64,000 nt of DNA, taken from positions 4,200,123-4,264,122 of the forward strand of contig CATQJL010000112.1 in the NCBI GenBank assembly GCA_958299035.1, read 5' to 3'. Below, piece after piece: positions 47,578 through 58,654 of the stretch (position 1 is its first letter; every line of letters starts with the position of its first letter). The notes under the pieces were generated by a model, which had not been told where the DNA came from, ran no database searches, and was given only the letters and a program-made list of their open reading frames with translations. The position numbers were made by a program, and so were the translations under genes. Origin of the DNA: Cylicocyclus nassatus. Taxonomy: Eukaryota; Nematoda; Chromadorea; Rhabditida; Strongylidae.

Positions 47578-47865
47578 TCAGACAATCGCCGGGGGCAGGC
47601 GGGCACCGGAAAAATAGATGGCTGATTTCTCGAATCCCGCTCGCGGATTTTCTGAGAGGCAATCAGGACTTTTCAAAACGTCGCTTGCTGAATTCTCGAT
47701 TTCTCAGAGATTCAGCAATATATCTGCAAAAGATAAGAGCGAAAAAAGATTCCACAGGCGGTCTCTCAGAAACTCGCTAACTATGTTCCTGGAATTTGCG
47801 AGCGGGATGCGAAATTCCAGCAACGCGTATTTTCCGATGCCCGCCTGCCCCCGGCGATTGTCTGA
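47578..47865. mobile_element. TIR element with TCAGACAATCGCC ends
   Basis: The left end TCAGACAATCGCCGGGGGCA and the right end TGCCCCCGGCGATTGTCTGA are inverted copies, and pairing continues through GGCGGGCACCGGAAAA with minor changes. A second inverted layer (GAATCCCGCTCGC against GCGAGCGGGATGC) follows. The target duplication is not clear. It shares the first TCAGACA bases with the element at 48854-49175. Confidence 0.7.
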
Positions 47866-47875
47866 GCTAGAACCT

Positions 47876-48064
47876 CACAGATAAGTGCTCCCATCAGATA
47901 AGTCCATTCACAGATTTCTTGGATCAGTTAAAGCCCTGTCAGATAAGTCCGGACTGATCCGTAGGTGGACTTATCTGATGGGAGGACTTATCTGCATGAT
48001 TCATAGCGGTGCGAGGGTGCATTTTCATCGATTTTTCTTGTCAAAAAAGCGGACTTATCTGTAA
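47876..48064. repeat. Fold-back cluster of CAGATAAGTCC motifs
   Basis: CACAGATAAGTGCTCCCATC with CAGATAAGTCC on the left is mirrored by GGACTTATCTGATGGGAGG and GGACTTATCTG on the right. Further single copies lie near 47938 and 48051. It directly abuts the TIR element ending at 47865. Confidence 0.6.
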
Positions 48065-48385
48065 GATTTTAAGGTACCTCCTTTTTAAATTTACAGTAAA
48101 AATCTTCAGAAGAGGCAAGAAATTCTCTATCTCTCAATAATTCTATGTTTCCGCAAAACTGAGAATTCCGTTGTATTAATTATCCTAGATTAATTTTTGG
48201 TGTTTTCTGTTAGAACTCTTCATGAGACGTTCTTTTTTTACTCTAGTCAATGTTCTTTTTTTACTCTAGTCAAAATTCTTTCTTAGTCTAGCAAAAAAGG
48301 GCTCTTGCTTCCACGTGCCAGCTAAAATCATACGGGTTGGCTTTTTGGAGGATGAAAAGGATAAAGGATCCGGCGCCTACAGTAC

Positions 48386-48514
48386 CTTCTGCGGGTTTGC
48401 ACCAAACGCATTCTCCTTTGTAGTCGAAGAGGCAATTAAATGCGTGCATGCCTTTACAATCACTTGCGTCAGTGCATTTATCTTCCCAGAGCACTCTAGC
48501 ATCAATCTGCCGTC
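48386..48514 (-). other. Possible further exon of the astacin gene (cysteine-rich)
   Basis: In phase with the donor at 49683, an acceptor-like CTGAG gives a 129-nt exon. It encodes a cysteine-rich segment (LWEDKCTDASDCKGMHAFNC then CVWCKPAE) and ends at GAAG/GTACTG. Five cysteines in about 30 residues suggest a small disulphide module. The acceptor is poor and the intron would be 1.2 kb, so attachment to the astacin is tentative. Confidence 0.35.
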
Positions 48515-48853
48515 CTCAGAGGATAGAGGGCTGGCTGGCCCAGAGGCGATATTGAACTTTGTTCTGACTAGCCATTGCGGTCATACACTACTCTACTCGT
48601 CTTTCTTGACTTTTTTGAGACGAGTGTTTTCAAATTCACGTCTAACAACGTACCATGGATAGTATGGCTCAAAAGCACTCCGGATCTTTTTGACACAGGG
48701 AAGCATTGGTAAGCATTGAGCTCAAGAAACATTCTATTTGATCTTCATAATACTGAGAAGTTGTTAGTGTTTCCATGGATCACATCACCACCAAGAATGT
48801 AGGCAATGTTGCTTATAATGGCGCGTTTGTCGCCACTACCTCTCCTTGCATGC

Positions 48854-49175
48854 TCAGACAGTCGGTGCCTAGCTCCGTAGGAGAGTCGAAATCTGGCAGA
48901 GTCGCGGAGGACCCAATTGACCAATGAGAGCGGGGCGAGGGGGCGGTCCCTTCTTGTAGGTCAGTCACAAGCAGACGTATGGGGCCCTTCTCGGGACGCG
49001 CAAATCTCTGCTCCGGAGGTACTCCAGATTTGGGACACTTCCGGAGCACAAAATGGGAGGACTCCAGAGCATAAATGGGAGGGCTCCGGAGCACGAGTGG
49101 CAATCCCCTGCTGGGGAAACCCCGCGGCTCGGCCATTTCTGCTCCGGAGGTATGCCGCCGACTGTCTGAGTGCGC
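48854..49175. mobile_element. TIR element with CTCAGACAGTCGG ends and CTCCGGAGCA repeats
   Basis: The ends CTCAGACAGTCGG and CCGACTGTCTGAG are inverted. The body contains repeated TGCTCCGGAGGTA / CTCCGGAGCAC motifs in both orientations near 49006-49150. No coding capacity. It lies just downstream of, or within a 3' intron of, the astacin gene. Confidence 0.55.
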
Positions 49176-49682
49176 TCCATCTACATGTTATCGTCTCTTT
49201 TGGGCCTCATAAGAGGTAAATAAACTTTGGGCATAAGTGCTGATATGTCACTTTCGAGTGAAAAGGAATGTGTTAAAGTAAGATTAGTTGGATGGAATGT
49301 CGAATACAATTAACCTCATAAGAAAAAGTTTGAAAAATCTTGTAGAGTTTAAAGAACTCTTGATGGAACATGTTGAATAGATGAAAACATGTGTTTTCCC
49401 TAAAACGTGGGATTCGATTGGCTTTCCTTTGATTGGGGTTCGACCTATTTTTGGCAGAGCAAAGGATGAGAATCTGTCTTTGAACGGGCTCAATTTACAA
49501 AGAAATTTATTTATCTCTTGCACTAATACACTTAAATCTAAAACATCTTTGATGCGAAGATCAGCTCAGAAGATACGCTTTCGTATTTACTGAGCATTTT
49601 CCATATCACCACGCTGAAGATGAACTTTGTGTAACTTGTTGCTTTGGCTTCTGTTTCAAAAATTGTTGATAGACTTACGTAC
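49176..49682. other. Region 3' of the last firm astacin exon
   Basis: No exon that continues the astacin frame was found between 49176 and 49682, although the exon ending at 49683 has a good donor (GTACGTAAG). The next coding exon is therefore downstream or was missed. Confidence 0.4.
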
Positions 49683-52600
49683 CCATTCGGTATCGCAACA
49701 CTGCTTCAGTCGGCCAGACTCGGCTGTAAGTAATGATAGGAACAACGTTGCTTTCAGATCTGAACACCCATCCTCTATAGGAGGGGGAACAAACTCTGGA
49801 ATAAGTCTTGCTTCTAACAGCAACATCATCCGTTACATCTTGCCTGTAACCAGTTGCACGCTGATCCTTTTGTGTTTTAATCTCAATGCCAGCCAGATAG
49901 CAACCATCAGTGGCAACAGTATCATTATACTTAACTAACACCACTTCAATCCTTCTTCCCTGTGGAGCCTGCGCAAACGCGGTTTACTCTTTTAACAATG
50001 GAAGATGACTAGAAACCTGTATCCAATAGTGGCACTTCAAAAAATCATCTGGTGCGTCGCTGGAGTTACTCACTCCTGGATAGCCAATGGTGTCTTCCAA
50101 GTGTTCGTAATTTGTGGTAGCTTGCAATATTCTTCCGCACCCACTTGGCTGAAAAACTTTGTTCATATATTCTTTTATCACAGACAATACAGGGTGTCCC
50201 AAAAAATGTGCCTACTGTTTGATTGTTAATAACTCTGTTGTAACAAAGTCTTTCGAAAAGCTTTAGGTACCATTTTGTAGAGCGGAGTTAAACTAAGATT
50301 TACTGTACGGAACGAATCATCGATCGCTCTTCATTACTGTAGGATTATGGTAAGAACTTCCAGCATATGGAACCATTGTGAAATATACCACCCAATGAAA
50401 TTTTTTCCAAAAAAATCTGAAAAATTGTGTACTAAGGTTTTCGCGCATGCTAATTCCAGCTAACAACTTTTTACAAGTGTTTTCAGCTTTTTTGACGGTG
50501 TAATTACATTTGTGACAAATGCTGGAAACTGACTGATAACGAATTACAGGGGATAACTTTGGAAAGAAGCACCACAGTAAGATGGGAATATCAAATTCGG
50601 AAACAGCGGCTCCCATTACCGTAGTATAAGGGTTTTTGGCTTGTTTGGTCTTGTTCCCAGGCAGACTATAGCCTCCAGCGGCCTAAAATCCTTGTCGAAG
50701 TTCGTACCGTAATTATACAGTAATGAAGAGCGATCGATGATTCGCTTTATACAGCAAATCTAATTTTTACCTCGCTCTACAAAACGGTACCTAAAGCTTC
50801 TTGAAACACTTCATTATAAGAGAGTTATTTACAATCAAACAGTAGGCACATTTTTTTGGGACACCCTATATGTTATCACCCTTTCATCACAAAATGTGCC
50901 TCCATATCCGTCAGGGCAAACACACTTCGAGCAATCTTTTGGATTTGGAAAGCCTCCCGTAGAACATTTCACTCTCACTCCAGTTGAGGTAGAGGGAACC
51001 GTTGGGGTGACTGTAGTGGTTGTGCTGGTCTTATTTTTTGGAATGGTTGTGCTTGTAGTTGTAATGGTTGTGGTGGTGGTAGGCGTGGTAGTTGTGCTGG
51101 TTTTGGTGGGTGTGGTAGTTGTGCTGATTGTGGTCAGCGTGGTAGTTGTGCTTATTCTGCTAATCGTCGAGGTTGTAAAGTTTGAGCTTGTTGTGCTTCT
51201 TTCGATAATTTCTCCGGGTGTACTGACTGAGCCTGATTCCCAGTCAATACACCAGCCAAAGGTGCTGGGAATACGTGAGAAAAAACCATAAATACTTGGA
51301 AGGTTGTGTCCCAACCAGCCCCAGCCACCCTGTCCGCCAAAGAGCGATGCAAGGAAAGGTGAGCCGCCGAAGAAGGAGCTGCCGAGAGGTGCGTTACCAT
51401 ACGTCTCGCACTCGGCGTGTGAGCTGTTACGACCAGAGAGGCCATCGCAGTAAAAGCGCTCGTTGCAGTGTGAGAGTGAGCTTGATGTTGGGTCGTTGTT
51501 GAAAGCTTCGGGGCATTGTGTGGTAGGGCTGTGCCTCACCACCTCGTTCGTTAGAGTCTTGCATTTTTCTTGAAATGTCATTGATGCAAAAAAAGTTTAT
51601 TCTCGCTAAGTAGGCATGTAAACTCACCAAAGCAGTTGTAGTGCATATTCATCATGAGTTTATCGTAGAACGAAAGAAAATGCGAGCCCAAGGTGTCCAC
51701 ATATCCTGCGTCGAAAGGCACCATTGAACGACGGCCCTTAGCACTCATGTCTTTTGCGAAACTGCAAAAGATATCCTTCATCAGCTTTTAAATTCTGCAT
51801 AACAAACTGTCTGGAGTTGTAATGCATTATGCTGCCATAATCATAAGGAATGCCGTAATTATGGTTCCTTGACGCATTCTCCTTATTGAATTGTTTGATT
51901 GAAGAAGACTAAAGTCGTATAGTGAAATGAAACTCTCTGATCTTTAAGCAAACTACCTCAACAGCACCTATATCGATTAGGATGTACTGGTCGCGATCAT
52001 GTCTTGAATGTGTGTGGAAAAATCCGAGGGCATGACCAATTTCGTGCAAGGCGACTCCAATCTATATACTTCTTTTGAGACATCAATGTCAGGGTATTCG
52101 TAACCGTTTCATTTTCATTGTCATTCAATAAACTCAAGGCGTTACAAAAAATACAACAGTGGTTCAGTCCTGCGCGCACAAAACAAACAGTTCATCCCGC
52201 CAGTTAGAGTTCAGCCTCAACCACAACCTATCGAAGAGTAACAACATGCCTTGTATACAACTAGATGGCTTACCCGGCTCCGCCCGGCCCTGTCATTATT
52301 TTAATCGTAATCAGCATGCTCGGTTACCCCCTGTACCAACTCCCAGCCCCGTAGCTCAAATTTTGCAAAAAATCGATAAAATTGATATCGATCGATGACG
52401 AAAAGTAGCTTATGACACGCTTCCTGCCCCGAAGTGTATGTGTGCCAAGTTTGGTCCAGATCGGTTCAGAAATGGAATTTTCTATTCGGAACATACGTAC
52501 AGACATACAGACATACAGACAGACAGACAGACAGACATACATACAAACAGACATTCAGCTTTTTATATAAGATACGTGCTATGTAATTTTCTAATGTCAA

Positions 52601-55110
52601 GCATGTTATAGCCCTATACTGGGACCCATGCCTCCTCGTTTGCCAGAAAAACAAATTAGATAGTACTCTTTGAAAGCAATAGGGAAGTATTAGTGCTGGC
52701 GGGTATGATGGCCAGCCTCCCCAAACGGGCTATTCAGGGAGGCCTAAAGACAGCAAAAAAGGCTGCAAATACTGCATAGTACTGAATTAAAGCTGTCCTT
52801 GAATTTTAATTATCAGAGGTCAACTTGACTCAATTGGTTACATGAAGAACCGGGTCAGTAGGAATACTAACAACAAATAATTTTGGAAAAAGCTTCAGTC
52901 GTCGCCGACAATTTTTACTTAATACAAGATTTTGATTTTTTCCAAGATTTTGTAGGATTTGATGCATTTTGGATTTACCCAATCTTCCAAAAATCATGTG
53001 ATTTCGGACAAGATACTCCGAAACGATTTTAAAACACGTGAAAAAGATTCTTACTAAACAAGATGTGTCGCCAAGTTTGACTATGTGTCTTACTATACTG
53101 TATTATTACATCTGCCCCAATCGCGATCAGGCCGAACCGTTTGCTAGATTAGCGCGCACGCAGCGTCAGTACTTCGCGTTGCATATGCGCGCTGTCGAAG
53201 AGGGCGAAGGGCTCCAAGAGCGAGCAGACAAGCAGGCCATAGGCGTGGTGCAAAAGCTCAGCGACGCGGACTCCCGCCATGCCAATTTCGGCCTAATTGG
53301 GATTGGGACAGATGTAGTTTGCTGCCTCTTTCTCTGTTTATATCTACAGTTGTTGTTATTGTTACTGTTGTTGGATAAACTTCTAGAATTGGATTGGTAC
53401 ACCGCAAAGGAAGAATTGGTCATTGCAGAGCAATGCAAAAATTGTACCAGTGTCTTAACTTTGACTTGATCACAAATTAGCGTGACATCATGCATCGAGG
53501 CCTCGGACAGAGTTTACGCGACTGGATCGTCGCGATTCAATCGCTACAAGACAACTGTTACGAGTTCACTGTATGCCGATCAGCTTGCATTTCGGTTGTG
53601 ATACTTTTCCAGCTTGAAATTTTTGAATGTAAAATGAAAATGAATGAAAATCGCGGTGATTAAATCGCGACAATCAACTTGCGTGAACTCTATCCGAGGC
53701 CTGAACGGTTTTGAGCGGTTTCCCTCTAAAGCTAGAACATGCAGAATTTTTACCGATTCACATCCTGTGCCTAGTGAAAGAGCTTGCACTTTGTGTACAT
53801 TTCCAATGTATGACCAACAACCGGTATCAATCATCACTTCGATACGTTCCTTTGCTGAGATAAAGATCTTATGTCGTATACAAGTCATCACACATATAGG
53901 GTGTCCCAAAAAAGTGTATCCACTGTTTGATTGTTAATAACTCTCTTATTGTGAAGTCTTTCGAGAAGCGGTAAGAGCCATTTTGTAGAGGGCTTCAACT
54001 TAGATTTGCGTGCAGAGCGAATCGTCCATCTTTCTACGTTACTGTAGGATTACGTGAGAACTTGAAAGAGGATTTTGGGCCATGAAAGGCCATATTTTGC
54101 CTCACAAAGGAATCAAAACAGCCTGAAAACTTTTACACTAGGCCAATTAGAGTTGCTGATTCTAAAGTTCCCAACTGATTATGATGTTTCACTGAAGAGT
54201 TATGCAAGGTAAGCAGTAGCGCCCATTTTCTCAATGTTCCTAAAAAATGCGGTTACACCGTTTAGAAAACTTCGCAATCTTGAGAATAAATGAGTATTGA
54301 ACTCAGCGTTCCTAAAGACCCTATTACACAAGTTTTCACATCTTTTTGAAAATTTTTGAAACGGCAGCTTTTTTCACAGTGACACCATATGTCCCAAGTT
54401 TCTACAGTAATCCTACACTAACGTAGAAAGATAGACGATTCGCTCTATACTGCTAATCTAAGTTGAAGCCATCTCTACAAAATGGCGCTTACCGCTTCTC
54501 GAAAGACCTAATAAGAGAGTTATTAACAATCAAACAGTGGATACATTTTTTGGGACACCCTGTATGAAGCACCTGCGGGATTCTCTAAGAAGTCAATGCA
54601 GGTGTCCCTTTGCCATTCCATTACCCCTTTTTTGAAAATCCTGCGCACTTTATCACCTGAATAAAGTTTATTTTAACTACTGCAGTTGTTGCGAAGCAGC
54701 TTACTTGAGTTATCGTGAAAGGAGAAATAGACTTTGCCATCGGTCCATGTTGTGTTGGGATAATTATGATCTCTGAAGGCTTGGCGTTTCCATCGATCAC
54801 TTCCGATATCGGTTGCAAGCTCCTCCACTTGCCATCTGTGAAATTTATTGACGCTAGGAGGACTCCACATCAAAAATATTATACCTTGTCAGCACAATGT
54901 CACTCTGATACAAAAGCAGTCCTATTCCTTCTTCTTCATTAATAGTCTCGATATCTCTAAACATCACCTCGTGCACATCAACGAACCTCTGCCAGAAACA
55001 ACGCTTTTTTGAATAGTTAAGTCAGGTGACACTGCACAATGACTCCTACTCTTTCTAAGCTCTCCATTATAGACTGTCGTTGTGGACTAAGTTCGAGACT
55101 TTTCACTATC
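49683..55110 (-). CDS. Nematode astacin metalloprotease (pro, catalytic, Thr-rich linker, EGF, CUB), both ends incomplete
   Basis: Exons in minus order: 55110-55050 (tentative), 54988-54885, 54835-54705, 54656-54573, 53854-53754, 52061-51957, 51881-51808, 51761-51628, 51568-50880, 50148-50017, 49968-49844 and 49795-49683. All join in phase. The propeptide has YQSDIVLT (aspartate-switch region) and ends RWKRQAF. The catalytic domain has HEIGHALGFFHTHSRHD (zinc ligands and Glu) and the Met-turn YGSIMHYN. One 689-nt exon holds a 229-codon segment: Gly/Phe-rich, then Thr-rich, then EGF (CSTGGFPNPKDCSKCVCPDG). CUB follows (PSGCGRILQA to NVVPIITYSRVW). It is a secreted zinc endopeptidase; family roles include cuticle and matrix processing. 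The signal-peptide exon was not found. One intron is GC-AG and two hold MITEs. Confidence 0.88.
50190..50868. mobile_element. Mariner-like MITE 1 in an astacin intron
   Basis: The ends CAGGGTGTCCCAAAAAATGT and TTTTTTTGGGACACCCTA begin long inverted arms of about 150 bp (through GTTTGATTGTTAATAACTCT and CGATCGCTCTTCATTACTG). TA flanks both sides. The 679-bp body has no transposase frame. It lies 10 nt inside the 5' splice site of the intron 50879-50149, which is exactly 50 nt long without it. Confidence 0.85.
52261..52573 (+). repeat. Repeat A, near full-length copy in an astacin intron
   Basis: It runs from CTAGATGGCTTACCCGGCTC to TTTTATATAAGAT. Its central blocks match the 32.9-kb copy closely, and it has the GACATACA/GACAGACA tract before the end. 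It sits in the 1.7-kb intron 52062-53753, antisense to the astacin gene. Confidence 0.8.
53106..53320. mobile_element. GC-rich TIR element in the same astacin intron
   Basis: The left end ACATCTGCCCCAATCGCGAT and the right end ATTGGGATTGGGACAGATGT are inverted, followed by an inverted CAGGCCGAA / TTCGGCCT. The internal sequence is GC-rich with no supported frame. A fragment of a similar sequence occurs near 21860-21900. Confidence 0.6.
53897..54562. mobile_element. Mariner-like MITE 2 in an astacin intron
   Basis: The ends TAGGGTGTCCCAAAAAAGTG and TTTTTTGGGACACCCTG start long inverted arms homologous to those of MITE 1 (GTTTGATTGTTAATAACTCT is shared). TA flanks both sides. The central sequence differs from MITE 1. 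It lies 9 nt inside the donor of the intron 54572-53855, which is 50 nt long without it. Confidence 0.85.
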
Positions 55111-55331
55111 CTATCTTCTTGTGCACAAAGCGTTTCGTGCATGTGAAGTAAATCAGCTTTGTTCAAAACCGTCTAAATGTTTTGGATATGTTGGCGTGGT
55201 TTTGGTTTTCTCGTACCGTATTAACATGACTCAAAGCTCTGCGAAACTTGAACTCATCGATAATGCTGGCTCTGACGACGTTGATGACTGCAGGATATAT
55301 GTAAAGGAGAAAGGAGCACCTCATTTTGGAA

Positions 55332-55766
55332 GCATAAGAACAAATGAAGGCAGTCTGTTCGCAATCAATGCCTTATACTACTTGCCCTTATGACACGATA
55401 TCCCACATCTGTAATTACATTAGTCTGAACAAAGCAACAGTCGCTCCATTTTATAGCCCAAACTGATTTCAGCTCGTATAAGCTCGGGAAACATTAGAAC
55501 GTCAAATGCATCGGAGACACACATGAACTATAAGACTGAGAGCTTTCTTGAAACAATCAATAGCAGAATATAGTGAACAGCGATCTCAACAATAACTTAC
55601 CTCAAGATTTTGCCCTATGCACCTGAACAAATTGGTCCATACAACTGTTTGCAGATTGCGAAAATTTGCTCAGACTAATGTAATTACAGATGTGTGATAT
55701 CGTGTAGTAAGGGCAAGTAGTATAAGGCATTGATTGCGAGCAGACTGCCTTCATTTGTTTTTATGC
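55332..55766. mobile_element. TIR element with 97-bp inverted arms
   Basis: The left arm 55332-55428 (starting GCATAAGAACAAATGAAGGC) and right arm 55670-55766 (ending GCCTTCATTTGTTTTTATGC) are near-perfect inverses. The target duplication is unclear. It lies just 5' of the first recognised astacin exon and may be intronic. Confidence 0.7.
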
Positions 55767-56682
55767 CCGCTCAGCGAATAAGAACAACGATACATGCTCA
55801 GCCAGGGATTATATTCTGTCTCCTATGAATCTAGTGAAAATTTTTCAAACGTGTTCTGGCTAACGTAGAAAATTGACAAAAGCTGAAAACCAAAGCAGAG
55901 GCCTCTGCCTCAGACGGTTAACTATCATTTTGAATAGAACTACTTCTGGTTATACAACTTTCACTGCGTCTTCAGGCGTTATATTGACTTCACGTAATAT
56001 TCTGAGGGAATTACAAAAAAAGGTTTACGATATGATAAACAGCACACTAAAAAGTATGGATCGCTCAAAAGTTACTCAATGAACTGCTTTCGAGTATCTG
56101 TTTACTATCCTATTTGCTCTGCGAATCCGCGCCTTCGTGCTCCTACCCTTCATGACAGTTAAAAAAATTATCACAAATGGACTCTTCATCAGAAACAAAT
56201 CGTGAATAAAGTTTGGTGAAACGGAAGCACAAAGACAAGATTCACGCATAGGAAAACGTACGAAGTTTTCATAGTGCTGAATGTATAACTTTCGATTTCT
56301 CAGCCAACTCACTACGAACGCTAATTCTACTAGTAGTTAAACATTGAAGTATTAGGTTGTTGCAAAAATAATGTTTTACAAAATTCTGCTTTAAAAAGCT
56401 GTAACTTTGTCTAGTCTTTATATTTCTGAATGCAGTCAAGACCATCGGAAGAAGCAAACATTTTATAATTTAGCGCGCACCTGCTAATACCAATTTCGCA
56501 AACGGAAAGAAAACTATGCGTTAAGAATCAAAAGTTTTTTCTTCGAAAACGTCGTCTTGAGAGATCACGACTCCCCTCAAGTTTTGTTCCTATGACTGCA
56601 AATCAGCTAGTTTTGTAGAGCAAGCCAATAGTATACCTTTGTATAGAAAAGATTTTAACGAAGGAGTTTTGCGAAGAGAAAA
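55767..56682. other. Upstream region of the astacin gene, nothing firm
   Basis: The missing signal-peptide exon and the promoter of the astacin gene may lie here. No convincing exon was found. A 70-codon plus-strand frame near 55873-56082 has no family match that I recognise. Confidence 0.35.
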
Positions 56683-57419
56683 GATGTGTCGCGTTTCGCG
56701 ATGCAAGTCGCTCCTCGAAGTACGGAGGCCGGGGGCATCGGTTACCGCGCTATCCGGCGACGATTACGGTAGCCGAGACGCGTGTTGCTGCGATCGTCTC
56801 CGGACCTCTCCTTAATTGGCTCCTTGCCAGCCAGGCGGCTATATAAAGCGGCGGCGCCTCACTTGGGTGCCTCGTCCGTCTTCGTTTTTATTGATTGATT
56901 TCATTTCTTGTTAGAACATCATTTCAGCCGCCTTGCTCCTGTCCTTTTTTGTAAGAGCAGTTGTTGAGCCGGAAGTTCTTTGGATTGGAAAATGGATTCT
57001 TTTTACTAGCGCATTCAAACGCGCCGTGGTGCTTATTGGAATGGCATGGAATTCTAACATCTACAGGAGCTGGAGGGGACGTGCCGTCGTCTAAGGGCCT
57101 TGGCGTTGCGCGGTGGATTTGTTGTGCGAAACCTCGGGAGCCGCATGTATTTTTGAGATTACTCGTAGACGCGCATCGGTAGCATGGGATGGGCCTCCGT
57201 CCCGTGTTTCTTTAGGAGTAGTGTAGTAATTTGTTTTTAGTTTAGTATTTTTGTCTGTTTTTAATTGTAGTGTAGTGCCATAAGGACAAATCACTTAAAT
57301 TATCTCATGTTCCTTTGGTCGCGCGTTAGGTGCGCAGTAGGATAGGTACGTCGCTTAGTATCGGGCGAGCATCAGGCCTCGGGTTACATCTAGGTGCCAT
57401 GAGCCCACCGAGTCGCCAC
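56683..57419. mobile_element. Block flanked by 9-bp direct repeats, with a TATA-box-like core
   Basis: AAGAGAAAA occurs at 56674-56682 and again at 57420-57428, bracketing 737 bp. The first third is much more GC-rich than its surroundings and contains CTATATAAAGCGGCGGC near 56838, then a T-rich leader. This looks like a promoter-bearing mobile element such as a solo LTR or a transposon with a 9-bp target. Inverted ends are weak (GATGTGTCGC against GTCGCCAC), so class is undecided. Confidence 0.4.
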
Positions 57420-57428
57420 AAGAGAAAA

Positions 57429-58654
57429 ATTCAAAATTGTCCACTTTTTGAGCCTATTTGTGGAGGCCAAAACTCCCAAACTATGAAAACTTGGAAATCT
57501 TAAAGCATTGAGTAGATGAGTTTTTCTGCAAAAATTGTAGGCAAGATGTTCTGACCTCAGGCATGCAGAAATGCGCAGCGCTTCGGCGATTGCTTTGATC
57601 AGAAAAAACTTTCAACCCATAGAATGCCAGGCAGGGAGTATCTGTTTGGGGCGTCGATTTCTCGGTTCAGATATATTCGAAAAATTTATTCAAACGTGCA
57701 ACATATAAACAACATTCATTCCAGGCAGTAGCTATGTTTTCATAAGAATTCGTTTATTTCCGCCTGAATCATGGCCAAGAAAGTTAAGGCAATGAAAATC
57801 CGATTTTGAGTGAAGATATGCAAAATGTTGGCATAATTCTCACAGATAAGATAAAAGCTGAATCTACCCATATTCTAAAGTACATGAGAGAGCATTCCAA
57901 AGTTATGCAGAACCTGTATCGAGAAAGAAAGGTTGATGGAAAAAGTTGTTTGGAAAGTAGACCTAGAAAAACGGACATTATTTTTGCAACTTAGCTGTGT
58001 GATCTAAAATATGATCTAAAATACTATTAGTTAGTCCGTATTAGAAACACTGCATGTGTTTTAGAAAAACAGCTACAAGACGTTACCGTCTTGAAATTGA
58101 TCTCCGGAACATGTTTATTTGGGAAATAAGCAGGGTCAAGCAAGAGGTGTGGCACACGATTGCTGGTTACGACCCCCCCCTCTTATTGCTGTCTCAATAA
58201 GACCCCTGAACTATATACGTCAGACAGCGTTACTTGAAGACCCTATCAAACATAATGGGCAACAAACCCATAATTAGCATGTCAATTAAACTCTGTAGAC
58301 AATGTTTGAGCAAATTCTGAAGTTTCAAGATACTGGGTCACCTAAGTGAACTTGCCATTTTCCAGCATGATTAACTTTGTTTCAAACGTGAAGCAGCTAG
58401 CTGTTTTTGCACTCAAAACAAACACTACTCCTTCGTTGTCCATTTCAGCTCTCTTCAAAAGACCTCCTAACTTTGGAATTATAAGCCAACTAAAATCTCA
58501 TTTTCCTATTTTTCGCTTCTAATGGCTGTGATTTCACCAAATATTACTCGGAGCTAAGAAGACGAATCAGGCTCAAAACTCAAATCATTCCCATGGAATC
58601 CACGAGGTCTAGGCTATCGATTCATATAAATGACGTTCGGTTTTGATGTGGCTG
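57429..58654. other. Intergenic, one unassigned frame
   Basis: A plus-strand frame 57806-57994 reads fairly protein-like (ILTDKIKAESTHILKYMREH) but has no splice partner or family that I recognise. A C-run and the string GGTGTGGCACACGATTGC near 58147 resemble sequence near 59480, hinting at a shared repeat. Confidence 0.3.

Noticed and set aside
48917..49219. Overlapping 70-107-codon frames on both strands
   Set aside because: They fall inside a GC-rich TIR element with CTCCGGAGCA repeats, which keeps several frames open without coding.
50896..51291. A 131-codon plus-strand frame rich in Val
   Set aside because: It is the exact antisense of the Thr-rich repeat of the astacin exon; no splice or start context supports it.
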